A DNA stretch of 43,224 bases from the NCBI RefSeq assembly GCF_001984095.1, contig NZ_LYVQ01000025.1, forward strand, positions 1 through 43,224, written 5' to 3'. Source of the DNA: Pelomonas sp. KK5. Its GTDB lineage: Bacteria > Pseudomonadota > Gammaproteobacteria > Burkholderiales > Burkholderiaceae_C. The notes below the pieces were generated by a model. It made no database searches and had not been told where the DNA came from. It worked only from the letters and a program-made list of their open reading frames with translations. The translations under genes and the position numbers were made by a program. Below are positions 25,717 to 35,024 of this stretch, piece by piece (the first letter of the stretch is position 1; the number at the start of each line of letters is the position of its first letter).

Positions 25717-26970
25717 ATGAATGGCACCGACACCTCGACCCCGGCGAGCAGGGACTTCGCCACCATCGGCCTGATCGGCCTGGCCCACGGCTGCTCGCAC
25801 TTCTTCCACATGCTGCTGCCGCCGCTGTTCCCGGCCTTCATCCGGGACTTCGGGCTCAGCTACTCGGAGCTGGGCCTGCTGGTGACGGTGTTCTTCCTGG
25901 TGTCGGGCATCGGGCAGGCGCTGGCCGGCTTCGTGGTGGACCGCACCGGGGCGCGGCCGGTGTTGTTCGCCTCGATGGCCTGCTTCATCGCGGCCTCGGC
26001 GGCAGCGGGAATGGCCCAGGGCATGAACGGCCTGGTGCTGGCGGCGATGCTGGCGGGCCTGGGCAACTGCGCCTTCCATCCGGTGGACTTCACGATCCTG
26101 AACCAGCGCGTCTCGGCGCCGCGGCTGGGCCATGCCTTCTCGGTGCACGGCGTCAGCGGTAACCTGGGCTGGGCGGCGGCGCCGGTGCTGACGATCGCCA
26201 TCGCCGAGTCCACGGGGAACTGGCGTTATGCCTATCTCGGCACCGGCCTGGTGGCGGCCGTGGTGCTGGCCATGCTGGTGTGGCAGCGCGCACATCTCGA
26301 TGACCGCCAGGGTGCGCGCCGGCAGCAGCGCGAAGTGGCCGCGGCCACGGCCCACCCGCTGGCCTTCCTGCGACTGCCCAGCATCTGGCTGTGCTTCTCC
26401 TTCTTCTTTTTCAGCACCGCGGCGCTGGCGGCGATGCAGAGCTTCGCCAGCCCCGCCCTGGGCCGCATGTACGGCCTGCCGCTGGCGGTGACCGCCTCGG
26501 TGGTGACGGGCTTCCTGCTCTGCGGCGCAGCCGGCACCTTCGTCGGTGGCTTCCTGGTGGCGCGGGTGCAGCGGCTGGAGCGCACGATCGCGCTGGCGAT
26601 GGCGCTGGCCGCCGGCGCACTGCTGCTGACCGCCAGCGGCTGGCTGCCAGCCCAGGCCGCGGCGGTGGTGGCTGCGCTGGCCGGCTTCGGCACGGGCCTG
26701 GCCGGGCCCTCGCGCGACATGCTGATCAAGCGCGCCGCTCCGCCCGGCGCCACCGGCCGGGTCTACGGCACCGTCTACTCGGGGCTGGATGCCGGCTTCG
26801 CCGTCGCCGCGCCGGTCTTCGGCGCGCTGCTGGACCAGGGCCGGCCCGCCGCCATCTTCAGCGGCGCAGCGCTGGCGCTGCTGCTGGGCATCGCCTCGGC
26901 CGGCATCGTCGGGCTGAAGCTGGGCCGTCCGGAATCGCAACTACCCACGCCGCAAGGAGGCCGAGCATGA
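25717..26970 (+). CDS. MFS transporter, fosmidomycin-resistance (Fsr)-like
   Basis: The 417-residue protein has 12 membrane segments. The first part (GLAHGCSHFFHMLLPPLFPAFIRDFGLSYSELGLLVTVFF) and the loop VVDRTGARPVLF (motif A) recall the Fsr group of exporters. The substrate is not evident. It ends in a four-base overlap with the SapC-like gene, so the two are co-expressed. Confidence 0.85.
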   Translation: MNGTDTSTPASRDFATIGLIGLAHGCSHFFHMLLPPLFPAFIRDFGLSYSELGLLVTVFFLVSGIGQALAGFVVDRTGARPVLFASMACFIAASAAAGMAQGMNGLVLAAMLAGLGNCAFHPVDFTILNQRVSAPRLGHAFSVHGVSGNLGWAAAPVLTIAIAESTGNWRYAYLGTGLVAAVVLAMLVWQRAHLDDRQGARRQQREVAAATAHPLAFLRLPSIWLCFSFFFFSTAALAAMQSFASPALGRMYGLPLAVTASVVTGFLLCGAAGTFVGGFLVARVQRLERTIALAMALAAGALLLTASGWLPAQAAAVVAALAGFGTGLAGPSRDMLIKRAAPPGATGRVYGTVYSGLDAGFAVAAPVFGALLDQGRPAAIFSGAALALLLGIASAGIVGLKLGRPESQLPTPQGGRA

Positions 26971-27749
26971 GCAAGACCCTGCTGATCTACGACAAGCTCG
27001 TCGCGCTGCACCGCGAGCGCCACCGCAAGCTGCGGCTCAAGGGCGGCGAGCACCGCTTCGGCTTCGCCCGCGAGACCAACTCGGTGCTGCTGGCCGCCAG
27101 CGAGCTGCCGCAGGCCTGCCTGGACTATCCCTGCGTGTTCATCACCACGGCGCAGGGTCATGCGATGGCGGCGCTGGTGGGCCTGCGCGACCGCGAGAAC
27201 CTGTTCGTCGATGCGCAGGGGCACTGGGCGACGAACCACTACGTGCCGGCCTTCATCCGCCGCTATCCCTTCGTGCTGTCCGAGAACGGGCCGCACGACT
27301 CCCAGTACACCGTCTGCGTGGACGAGAGCTATGCGGGCCTCAACGAGACCGAGGGCGAGCCGCTGTTCGCCGAGGACGGCAGCGACAGCGCCTGGCTGAA
27401 GAACGCGCAGGACTTCCTGCTGCAGTTCCGCCAGCAGATGGCGGCCAGCCACCAGTTCGCCGAGCGCCTGCATGCGCTGGGCCTGCTGGTCGAGCGCCAG
27501 ATCAACTACGAGCTGCAGGGTCGGCCCTACAAGCTCAGCGGCTTCAAGCTGATCGACGAGCAGAAGCTGCTGGCGCTGCCGCCCGACGTGGTGCAGGAGC
27601 TGTTTGCCACCGGCTGGTTGGGCCTGGCCTACGCGAGCCTGCTGTCGCAGGCGCAGGTGCCACGTCTTGCCGCCCGGCTGACGGCTGAACTGGAGGCCCA
27701 GGCCGCGGCGGCGGCGGCGCAGATCCCGCCGGTGCAGGTGGTTCACTGA
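26967..27749 (+). CDS. SapC-family protein
   Basis: The 260-residue soluble protein matches the SapC family (PF07277): HRKLRLKGGEHRFGFARETNSVLLAASE, HWATNHYVPAFIRRYPFVL and YKLSGFKLIDEQKLLALP. The name comes from a gene near an S-layer locus, and its biochemical role is unknown; it is not the Sap peptide-transport permease of the same name. A strong AAGGAGG lies before the ATG, which overlaps the MFS stop. The C-terminal end is Ala-rich. Confidence 0.88.
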   Translation: MSKTLLIYDKLVALHRERHRKLRLKGGEHRFGFARETNSVLLAASELPQACLDYPCVFITTAQGHAMAALVGLRDRENLFVDAQGHWATNHYVPAFIRRYPFVLSENGPHDSQYTVCVDESYAGLNETEGEPLFAEDGSDSAWLKNAQDFLLQFRQQMAASHQFAERLHALGLLVERQINYELQGRPYKLSGFKLIDEQKLLALPPDVVQELFATGWLGLAYASLLSQAQVPRLAARLTAELEAQAAAAAAQIPPVQVVH

Positions 27750-27778
27750 TCGCACGCTTTACCTGGGGAAACGTGCGA
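27750..27778. other. Hairpin after the SapC-like gene
   Basis: TCGCACG (27750-27756) and CGTGCGA (27772-27778) can pair, and TTT/AAA inside extend the stem past a bulged C. A-residues follow instead of T-residues, so it is not a normal terminator for the plus strand. It might be an mRNA-protecting structure or regulatory site before the cfa-like gene. Confidence 0.4.
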
Positions 27779-27818
27779 AAAACCCACATGGCGGCATATG
27801 GCTTGCCAGTGTGTTTTC

Positions 27819-29204
27819 ATGGACCAAGAATCAAGCTTCTTCACCACTTCGCCCCTGCGTACCGTGGACTCCAGCCGCTCGATTGCTTCCTCCGCCGATG
27901 CCGCTGTCCGGCCCGTCGATCCGGGTCTGGGTGACTGGGCCGATCTGGCCCGCCGTCTGTTCGAACCTTATCCCGGCACCATGGGCCTGCGCATCGGCCA
28001 CGGGCAGGGCAGCGTGGGTGGCGTCTTCGGCCGCGGCGCGGCCCAGGGTCGCAGCCCCGACTTCACGCTGACGCTGGCCGACGGCGAGGTGCTGCGCCGG
28101 CTGATCGTCGGTCGTGATCCGCTGCGTTTTGCCGACTCCTACTTCCGCGGCGACGTCGATATCGAGGGCGACTTCTTCGCCGCGCTGACGCTCAAGGACC
28201 ACCTGCGCGAGTTGCACCTGCCGCCGATGCAGCGGGTCAAGGTGCTGATGCGCATCCTGGGCCTGTCCGGCGCGCTGCCGGGCAGCCATTCGGTGCTGCC
28301 GCAGCTGGCCGTGCGCGAGCACAGCCGCCAGGAGAACCGCCAGGCGATCGCCTTCCACTACGACGTCTCCAACGACTTCTATGCGCTGTGGCTGGACGCG
28401 AAGATGGTCTATTCCTGCGCCTACTTCGAGACCGAGGACACGGCGCTGGCCGATGCCCAGACCGCCAAGCTGGAGCACATCTGCCGCAAGCTGCGCCTGA
28501 AGCCCGGCGAGCGCTTCCTGGACATCGGCTGCGGCTGGGGCGCACTGGCGATCCATGCGGCGAAGCACCACGGCGTGCAGGCCCACGGCATCACGCTGAG
28601 CCAGCGGCAGCTGGCGCTGGCCCAGGAGCGCATCGCCGCGGCGGGCCTGGGCGATCGCATCACCGTCGAGCTGCGCGACTACCGTGACATGCAGGGCCAG
28701 TTCGACAAGGTCTCCAGCGTCGGCATGTTCGAGCACGTCGGGCTGAAGAACCTGCCGCAATATTTCGCCAAGGTGCACGAGCTGCTGAAGCCCGGCGGCC
28801 TGTTCCTGAACCACGGCATCACGCACGACGAGGAGGGCTGGGGTCAGGCCTTGTCCTCGGTCTTCATCAACCGCTATGTGTTCCCCGACGGCGAGCTGGA
28901 CCTGCTCAGCAACGTGCAGCGCCAGATGGAGTTCAAGCGCTTCGAGATCCTCGACGTCGAGTGCCTGCGCGCCCACTACGCGAAGACCCTGCGCCATTGG
29001 GTGGACGGGCTGGAGCGCCACCACGACGAGGCGGTGGCGCATGTCGGCGAGGCGACCTACCGCGTCTGGCGCCTGTACATGGCGGCCTGCGCACTGGAGT
29101 TCGAATCGGGCGAGCTGGGCATCTACCAGATCCTCGGCAGCCGCCGCCCCGAGCGGGGCGGCCCGGCCGACCAGCCGCTGACGCGGCGCTACATGTATCC
29201 GTAG
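27819..29204 (+). CDS. cfa: Cyclopropane-fatty-acyl-phospholipid synthase-like methyltransferase
   Basis: Cfa methylates double bonds of membrane phospholipid acyl chains with S-adenosylmethionine. The 461-residue protein has an N-terminal lipid-binding part (FTLTLADGEVLRRLIVG...FADSYFRGDVDIEGDF), the segment AFHYDVSNDFYALWLDAKMVYSCAYF with the conserved Cys, the methyltransferase motif I GERFLDIGCGWGALAIHAAKH, and SVGMFEHVG. It belongs to a longer subgroup than E. coli Cfa (382 residues). I chose the ATG at 27819; one at 27798 is seven codons longer, and neither has a clear ribosome binding site. Confidence 0.9.
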   Translation: MDQESSFFTTSPLRTVDSSRSIASSADAAVRPVDPGLGDWADLARRLFEPYPGTMGLRIGHGQGSVGGVFGRGAAQGRSPDFTLTLADGEVLRRLIVGRDPLRFADSYFRGDVDIEGDFFAALTLKDHLRELHLPPMQRVKVLMRILGLSGALPGSHSVLPQLAVREHSRQENRQAIAFHYDVSNDFYALWLDAKMVYSCAYFETEDTALADAQTAKLEHICRKLRLKPGERFLDIGCGWGALAIHAAKHHGVQAHGITLSQRQLALAQERIAAAGLGDRITVELRDYRDMQGQFDKVSSVGMFEHVGLKNLPQYFAKVHELLKPGGLFLNHGITHDEEGWGQALSSVFINRYVFPDGELDLLSNVQRQMEFKRFEILDVECLRAHYAKTLRHWVDGLERHHDEAVAHVGEATYRVWRLYMAACALEFESGELGIYQILGSRRPERGGPADQPLTRRYMYP

Positions 29205-29301
29205 GCGTTCTCCTACAAGCCGCCGCGTTCCCGGCCTGCATGGGCCGGGCGTGCCCTGCGCGTACCGTCAGCGCATGTAAAGCCAACCTCGGAGACAAGC
29301 C

Positions 29302-30543
29302 ATGATGCCGACGCGTCCGTCACGCCTGGCAGCCTTGCTGCTGGCGGCGTTCTCCACCGTCCCGGCCCTGGCCATCGACGCCACCGTGGTCACGAGCGGC
29401 CTGGATGTGCCCTTGATGCTGACCGCGCCGGCCGGCGACAGCCGCTCCTTCATCGTGGAGAAGGGCGGCCTGGTGAAGGTGCTGGTGGGCGGCGTGGTGC
29501 AGCCGACGCCCTTCCTGGACCTGTCCGCCCAGGTGGCCACCGACGGCGAGCGCGGGCTGCTGGGCCTGAGCTTCGACCCCAACTACGCCACCAACGGCCG
29601 CTTCTACGTGGACTACGTGGACAAGACGACGCTGAACACCGTGATCGCCCGCTACCAGGTGGCCTCGCCGGGCGCGAGCGTGGCCGATGCCGGCTCGGCC
29701 CAGCAGATCATGACGATCGCGCAGCCCGCGGGCCGCAACAACCACAAGGCCGGCTGGATCGGCTTCCGGCCCGGCGACACGAACAACCTCTACATCGCCA
29801 CCGGCGACGGCGGCTCCGGCTACGACCCCGACAACAACGCGCAGAACCCGCAGAGCCTGCTTGGCAAGATCCTGCGGGTGGACGTCAGCGGCACCGGCGC
29901 CGGCTATGCAGTCCCGGCGGACAACCCCTTCTCGGCCAGCGCGACCACGCGCCCCGAGATCTGGGCGCTGGGCCTGCGCAACCCCTTCCGCGCCAGCTTC
30001 GACCGGGCCAGCGGGGCCTTCTGGATCGGCGACGTCGGCCAGTCGACCCGCGAGGAACTGGACCTCGAGCTCGCCGGCGATCCAGGCGGCCACAACTACG
30101 GCTGGCGCCTGCGCGAGGGCACGATCCAGTCGCCCACCAACGGCGGCAATGCCCCCGGGCTCACCGGCCCGGTCTACGACTACGGCCGCGACATGGGCGG
30201 CACGGTCATCGGCGGCTTCGTCTATCGCGGCCCGTCCATCGCCGATGCCGATGGCCGCTACTTCTTCGGCGACTACGTCGCCAACAAGGTCTGGTCCTTC
30301 GCCGTCGGTGCCGGCGGCGCCTTGAGCGACCTGCGCGACGACACCGCGGCCCTGCTGGGCGGCACCGGCCTCAGCGGCCTGGATGCCTTCGGCGAGGACA
30401 GCCAGGGCCGGCTCTATGCGATGGGAACCAACGGCGTGCTGGTCGTCGTCGTCGATGAGCCGGCCACCGCGATGAGCCTGGCCGGCGGCCTGGCCGTGCT
30501 GGCGGGCTTTCTTTTCAGGCGACGCGGTCGCGGCAGGGCCTGA
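29302..30543 (+). CDS. Secreted PQQ-type sugar dehydrogenase (glucose/sorbosone dehydrogenase family) with PEP-CTERM-like tail
   Basis: The 413-residue protein starts with a Sec signal peptide (MMPTRPSRLAALLLAAFS.. ending near ALA). The rest is a six-bladed propeller of the soluble aldose dehydrogenase family: ERGLLGLSFDPNYATNGRFYV, AGRNNHKAGWIGF, IATGDGGSGYDP, LLGKILRVD and RNPFRASFD. Such enzymes oxidise sugars with pyrroloquinoline quinone outside the cytoplasm. The C-terminus (VDEPATAMSLAGGLAVLAGF then RRRGRG) has the form of a PEP-CTERM sorting signal, with D-E-P in place of P-E-P; this would be cut by an exosortase. No exosortase is in the window. GGAGA precedes the start. Confidence 0.87.
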   Translation: MMPTRPSRLAALLLAAFSTVPALAIDATVVTSGLDVPLMLTAPAGDSRSFIVEKGGLVKVLVGGVVQPTPFLDLSAQVATDGERGLLGLSFDPNYATNGRFYVDYVDKTTLNTVIARYQVASPGASVADAGSAQQIMTIAQPAGRNNHKAGWIGFRPGDTNNLYIATGDGGSGYDPDNNAQNPQSLLGKILRVDVSGTGAGYAVPADNPFSASATTRPEIWALGLRNPFRASFDRASGAFWIGDVGQSTREELDLELAGDPGGHNYGWRLREGTIQSPTNGGNAPGLTGPVYDYGRDMGGTVIGGFVYRGPSIADADGRYFFGDYVANKVWSFAVGAGGALSDLRDDTAALLGGTGLSGLDAFGEDSQGRLYAMGTNGVLVVVVDEPATAMSLAGGLAVLAGFLFRRRGRGRA

Positions 30544-30569
30544 ACGGCCAGGAGATTAATATCGTACAA

Positions 30570-31796
30570 ATGGAGTCCCTTGCCGCTTATTTCCACTTCG
30601 CCCACTGGCCCCCTCGACCTGACCTGCTGTTCTGGATCGCGCTGATCCTGCTGGCCGGCGCACTGCTCGGCGGCGTGGTCCAGGGGCGCCTGCAACTGCC
30701 CCGCATCGTCGGCTATGCCGGCGCCGGCATGCTGGTGGCCGGCTTCGGCAAGGGCATCGGCGATGGCCTGCTGCTGGGCACCGACCGGCTGCTGGTCGAC
30801 CTGGCGCTGGGCCTGCTGCTGTTCGAGCTCGGCGCCCGCGTCTCGCTGCGCTGGCTGCGCGCCAACCCGAGCCTGCTGCTGACCAGCCTGCTGGAGTCGC
30901 TGCTGGGCTTCTGGGCGGTGTTCGCGGTGCTGAGCGGGTTCGGGCTGGAGCCGCGGGTGGCGCTGGCCGGTTCGGCGCTGCTGGGCGTGAGTGCCGCCGC
31001 CGTGATCGGCCGCGTGGCCACCGAGCTGAAGTCGGCCGGCCAGGTCACCGAGCGGATGCTGGTGCTCAGCGCGCTGAACACGCTCTACGCCGTCCTGCTG
31101 CTGAAGCTGGTGGCCGGCTGGCTGCACCTGGACTCGCGGGGCGACTGGATCCAGGGCGTCGCCCAGCCGCTCTACACCTTCGCCGGTTCGCTGGGCGTGG
31201 CGGCGCTGCTGGCCGGCGCGGTGGCCCTCGTGCTGCGCCGCTTCGAGCTGCGCGACGAGAACACCGTGCTGCTGCTGCTGGGCCTGGTGCTGCTGGCGGT
31301 CACGCTGGCGCGGCTGTTGATGCTGTCCACGCTGCTGGTGCCGCTGCTGGCCGGCGTGCTGCTGCGCAACACCAGCGAGCGGCCGTGCATCTGGCCGCGC
31401 CACTTCGGCACCGCCGGCGGCGTGCTGGTGCTGATGCTGTTCGTGATCGCCGGGGCGGCCTGGTCGGCGGCGGCGCTGAGCGCGGGCGTCGTGATCGCCG
31501 GCGTGGCGCTGGCGGCGCGGGCGCTGGTGCGCGGCGCGGTGCTGACCGGCATGGCGCACTACAGCGGCATCAGCCTGCGCCAGGGCCTGGGGCTGGCGAT
31601 GACGGCGCTGCCGATCTCGGCGACCTCGCTGGTGCTGCTGGCGGAGCTGCGCCAGTCGCACCCGGCGCTGGCGCAAGACCTGACCCCCATCGTGCTGTCG
31701 GCGATGGCCATCATGGCGCTGCCGGGGCCCGCGCTGGTCCAGGCCGGCCTGTGGATTGCCGGTGAATACCACCGGCGTGCGGAGAAGAACCGATGA
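30570..31796 (+). CDS. Kef-type cation:proton antiporter (CPA2 family), membrane domain only
   Basis: The 408-residue protein has about 12 membrane segments and the pattern of the Kef/CPA2 sodium/hydrogen exchanger fold ([34 protein letters not shown]). It lacks the C-terminal RCK/TrkA-N nucleotide-binding domain of KefB/KefC, so gating must come from elsewhere. It overlaps the ybdK-like gene by four bases. The fact that KefB/C gating depends on glutathione makes the next gene, a glutamate-cysteine-ligase relative, a notable neighbour. Confidence 0.87.
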   Translation: MESLAAYFHFAHWPPRPDLLFWIALILLAGALLGGVVQGRLQLPRIVGYAGAGMLVAGFGKGIGDGLLLGTDRLLVDLALGLLLFELGARVSLRWLRANPSLLLTSLLESLLGFWAVFAVLSGFGLEPRVALAGSALLGVSAAAVIGRVATELKSAGQVTERMLVLSALNTLYAVLLLKLVAGWLHLDSRGDWIQGVAQPLYTFAGSLGVAALLAGAVALVLRRFELRDENTVLLLLGLVLLAVTLARLLMLSTLLVPLLAGVLLRNTSERPCIWPRHFGTAGGVLVLMLFVIAGAAWSAAALSAGVVIAGVALAARALVRGAVLTGMAHYSGISLRQGLGLAMTALPISATSLVLLAELRQSHPALAQDLTPIVLSAMAIMALPGPALVQAGLWIAGEYHRRAEKNR

Positions 31797-32917
31797 GCCT
31801 CGAACCCTTTGCCGACTCGCGCTCGCTGACGTTGGGCGTCGAGCTGGAGCTGCAGATCGTGAACCATCACGACTACGACCTCGCCCCGTCCTCGCGCGAC
31901 CTGCTGCGGCTGATGGAGAAGGTCAAGCTGCCCGGCAACGTCATGCCCGAGATCACCGAGAGCATGATCGAGCTGTGCACCGGCGTCTGCGTGGACCATG
32001 CCGAGGTACTGGCCCAACTGACCGAGACGCGCGACGCGCTGGTAGCCGCGGCCGATCGGCTCAACGTGGGCCTTTGCGGCGGCGGCACGCACCCGTTCCA
32101 GGACTGGAGCCAGCGCCGCATCTTCGACAAGCCGCGCTTCCACGAGATCTCGGCGCTGTACGGCTACCTGTCCAAGCAGTTCACGATCTTCGGCCAGCAT
32201 GTGCACGTCGGCTGCGCCGGGCCGGACCAGGCGCTGGTGCTGCTGCACGGGCTCTCGCGCTTCATCCCGCACCTGATCGCGCTGTCGGCCTCCTCACCCT
32301 TCGTTCAGGGCACGGACACCGGCTTCGACTCGGCGCGGCTGAACTCGGTGTTCGCCTTCCCGCTGTCGGGCCGGGCGCCCTTCGTGACGCGCTGGGAGGA
32401 CTTCGGCACCTACTTCGACAAGATGGCCCGCACGGGGGTCGTCAAGAGCATGAAGGACTTCTACTGGGACATCCGGCCCAAGCCGGAGTACGGGACCATC
32501 GAGGTGCGGGTGCTGGACACGCCGCTGACGATCGAGAAGGCCGCCGCGCTGGCCGCCTATGTGCAGTGCCTGGCCCGCTGGCTGCGCATCGAGCGGCCTT
32601 TCGAGCCCGCCGAGGACGATTACCTGCCCTACACCTTCAATCGCTTTCAGGCTTGCCGCTTCGGGCTGGACGGCACCTTCGTCGACCCGAAGAGTGGCGT
32701 GCACCGCACGCTGCGCGAGGATATCGAGGCCACCTTCGCCGCCATCGAGATCCATGCGATGGAGCTGAAGGCGGAGGACGGCATCCGGCTGCTGCGCGGG
32801 GAACTGGCCGGCACCGGCAACGACGCGAGCTGGCTGCGCGGCCTGCATGACAGGGAGCGGCTGCTGCCGGAAGTGGTGCGGCGCCAATGCCTGCGATGGG
32901 CGGGGCGGCCTGCATGA
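31793..32917 (+). CDS. ybdK: YbdK-type carboxylate-amine ligase (GCS2 family)
   Basis: The family is ATP-dependent and related to glutamate-cysteine ligase; E. coli YbdK has only weak gamma-glutamyl-cysteine activity and its true substrate is unknown. The 374-residue protein aligns with YbdK throughout: [49 protein letters not shown]-type [21 protein letters not shown] and [13 protein letters not shown]. It overlaps both neighbours by four bases (ATGA), in a three-gene operon with a Kef-type antiporter and a class I glutamine-amidotransferase-like hydrolase. Confidence 0.93.
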   Translation: MSLEPFADSRSLTLGVELELQIVNHHDYDLAPSSRDLLRLMEKVKLPGNVMPEITESMIELCTGVCVDHAEVLAQLTETRDALVAAADRLNVGLCGGGTHPFQDWSQRRIFDKPRFHEISALYGYLSKQFTIFGQHVHVGCAGPDQALVLLHGLSRFIPHLIALSASSPFVQGTDTGFDSARLNSVFAFPLSGRAPFVTRWEDFGTYFDKMARTGVVKSMKDFYWDIRPKPEYGTIEVRVLDTPLTIEKAAALAAYVQCLARWLRIERPFEPAEDDYLPYTFNRFQACRFGLDGTFVDPKSGVHRTLREDIEATFAAIEIHAMELKAEDGIRLLRGELAGTGNDASWLRGLHDRERLLPEVVRRQCLRWAGRPA

Positions 32918-33702
32918 GTCCCGAGACAGCGCCATTGCGGATTGGCCTCTCGGCGCGGCTGATGCACAAGCCGCCGGCCGAGCTGGGCTTTCGCAACAAG
33001 ACGCTGCAGTACCTGGAACAGGCGATCGCCCACTGGATCATGGCCCACGGCGCGATGGCGCTGATGCTGCCCACGCTGGGTTTCGACGCCGAGGTGGACC
33101 GCCGCCGCGTCACCGTGCGGCACTACGTCGACGCGCTGGACGGCCTGGTGATGCAGGGCGGGGCGGACGTGTCGCCCACCAGCTACGGCCAGCAGCCGCT
33201 GAAGCCCGAGTGGGGCGGCGACATCGTGCGCGACCGCTACGAGATGGAGCTGCTGGAGGGCTTCCTGGCCCAGGGAAAGCCGGTGCTGGGCATCTGCCGC
33301 GGCTGCCAGTTGATCAACGTGGCCTACGGCGGCACGCTGTACCAGGACATCGCCACCCAGCTGGCCGAGGCCAAGGCCCATGTGGACGCCGAGCTCTACG
33401 ACCAGCACCACCACGACATCGTCTTCGATCCCGAGTCGCGGCTGGCCAAGCTCTATGAAGGCCACAAGGGCGGCCTTGTCACCAGCATCCACCACCAGGC
33501 GGTGGACCGCCTCGGTGGCGACCTGATCGTCGAGGCCCGGGCCGTCGAGGACGGCATGGTGGAGGCGATCCGGGCCAAGGGCTCCTGCTTCGTCGCCGGC
33601 GTCCAGTGGCACCCCGAGTTCCATGCGATCAATCCGGAACTGCTCAGCGGGGAGCCCTTGATGAACGGCTTCCTCGATTGCGCGGCCGCTTCACGCGGCT
33701 GA
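32914..33702 (+). CDS. Gamma-glutamyl amide hydrolase-like class I amidotransferase (PuuD-type)
   Basis: The 262-residue protein belongs to the peptidase C26 family, whose member PuuD hydrolyses gamma-glutamyl-GABA. The nucleophile is Cys128 in [16 protein letters not shown]; the His-Glu pair lies in [12 protein letters not shown] chose the ATG at 32914, which overlaps the YbdK stop; an ATG at 32887 is nine codons earlier. Encoded after a gamma-glutamyl-type ligase, it may cleave the amide that the ligase makes. The last 12 bases overlap the convergent MFS gene. Confidence 0.88.
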   Translation: MSPETAPLRIGLSARLMHKPPAELGFRNKTLQYLEQAIAHWIMAHGAMALMLPTLGFDAEVDRRRVTVRHYVDALDGLVMQGGADVSPTSYGQQPLKPEWGGDIVRDRYEMELLEGFLAQGKPVLGICRGCQLINVAYGGTLYQDIATQLAEAKAHVDAELYDQHHHDIVFDPESRLAKLYEGHKGGLVTSIHHQAVDRLGGDLIVEARAVEDGMVEAIRAKGSCFVAGVQWHPEFHAINPELLSGEPLMNGFLDCAAASRG

Positions 33703-34983
33703 GGAGCTGACCTCCTTGGCGCGGGCCGGCGCCTGTGGCGCGCGAGCTTCCTCGAACTTCGTCTCCGGCCGCATCCGGAACGACAGCGCGACGCCCACCG
33801 CCATCAGCAGCATGCTGCCGACGAAGGGCAGCTCCCAGCTGCCGAAGCGGTCGATCAGCCAGCCCGAGATCACCGGCGAGACGATGGCCGCGAAGGCCGA
33901 ACCGGTGTTCATCATGCCGCTGGCGGTGCCGGAGTGCTCCGGCGCGATGTCCATCGGGATCGCCCACATCGGGCCGATCGTCATCTCCGCGAAGAAGAAG
34001 CCGGCGGCGAGGCTCGCCATCGACACGTAGAGGTTGTGCGTCAGCATCAGCGGAATCAGCGAGAGCAGGGTCAGCGCCATGCACACGGCCACCATCCAGC
34101 TGCGTGCCTTCTGCAGGCTGCCGGTGCGCTCGTAGAGCTTGTCGGTGACGATGCCGCCCAGCGTGTCGCCGACGACGCCGGCGAAGAACACGGCGGAGGC
34201 GAACAGGGCCGACTTCTTCAGGTCCAGGTCGTAGCTGTGCAGGAAGTACTGCGGGATCCAGCTGAGGAACAGCCACAGCGTCCAGCCGTAGCAGAAGTAC
34301 ACCAGCGTCACCGGCCACATGCGGCGGAACAGCTTGCCCCAGGGTACGTTCGAGACCTTGGACTTCAGCGGCGGCAGCGCGGCCAGTTCCTCCTGCGTGA
34401 TGCGCGGATGGTCCTTGGGCTGCTCGGTGAACACCCGGGCCCACAGCGCGACCCAGACGAAGCTGATGCCGGCGCAGACGTAGAACGATTCGCGCCAGCC
34501 ATGCGTGGCCATCACCGCCACGATCGCCGCCGGCGCCACCGCATTGCCGACCCGCGCCGCCGCATGGGTGATGCCCTGCGCGAAGCCGCGCTTCTCCTTG
34601 GCCACCCAGCGCGACATCGCCGAGGTCGCCGCCGGGAAGGTCGCTCCTTCGCCCAGGCCCAGCAGCACACGGGCCACCAGCATCGAGGCCAGGCCGCCGG
34701 CCATGCCGGTCAGCACGGTGGCGCCGGCCCACACGGCGCCGCAGAACAGCAGCGTGCGCTTGGCCCCGAAACGGTCGCTGACCCAGCCCCCGATGATCTG
34801 GAACACGAGGTACGGATAGGCGAAGGCCGAGAACACCAGGCCGATCTGCGTCTTGCTGAGCCCGAACTCGGGCCCGAAGCCGGCCGCGGCCGTGCTGACG
34901 TTGACCCGGTCCAGGTAGGTGATGAAATACATCGCGCACAGCATGGCGATGACCACGTTGGTGGCGCGGAAGATCTTCTTCAT
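33691..34983 (-). CDS. MFS transporter, anion:cation symporter (ACS) family
   Basis: The 430-residue protein has 12 membrane segments. The N-terminal part (AMLCAMYFITYLDRVNVSTAAAGF, VSDRFGAKRTLL, LGLGEGATFPAATSAMSRWV) matches ACS-family carriers of organic anions such as tartrate, phthalate, glucarate and 4-hydroxyphenylacetate. The ATG at 34983 has AAGGAGA upstream. It lies 41 bases downstream of the aminotransferase gene on the same strand, so it probably imports the acid that this catabolic module uses. The C-terminal end overlaps the amidotransferase-like gene by 12 bases. Confidence 0.88.
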   Translation of the reverse strand: MKKIFRATNVVIAMLCAMYFITYLDRVNVSTAAAGFGPEFGLSKTQIGLVFSAFAYPYLVFQIIGGWVSDRFGAKRTLLFCGAVWAGATVLTGMAGGLASMLVARVLLGLGEGATFPAATSAMSRWVAKEKRGFAQGITHAAARVGNAVAPAAIVAVMATHGWRESFYVCAGISFVWVALWARVFTEQPKDHPRITQEELAALPPLKSKVSNVPWGKLFRRMWPVTLVYFCYGWTLWLFLSWIPQYFLHSYDLDLKKSALFASAVFFAGVVGDTLGGIVTDKLYERTGSLQKARSWMVAVCMALTLLSLIPLMLTHNLYVSMASLAAGFFFAEMTIGPMWAIPMDIAPEHSGTASGMMNTGSAFAAIVSPVISGWLIDRFGSWELPFVGSMLLMAVGVALSFRMRPETKFEEARAPQAPARAKEVSSSAA

Positions 34984-35024
34984 GGCTCGTTGTCTCCTTG
35001 TATGGCGAGCTCGGGAACGATCGA

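Noticed and set aside
26967-27749. Sap peptide-transporter permease
   Set aside because: The protein has no membrane segments; it belongs to the unrelated soluble SapC family of the same name.
27750-27778. Rho-independent terminator after the SapC-like gene
   Set aside because: The stem is followed by A rather than T residues on the plus strand, so the terminator call was dropped and it is listed only as a hairpin.
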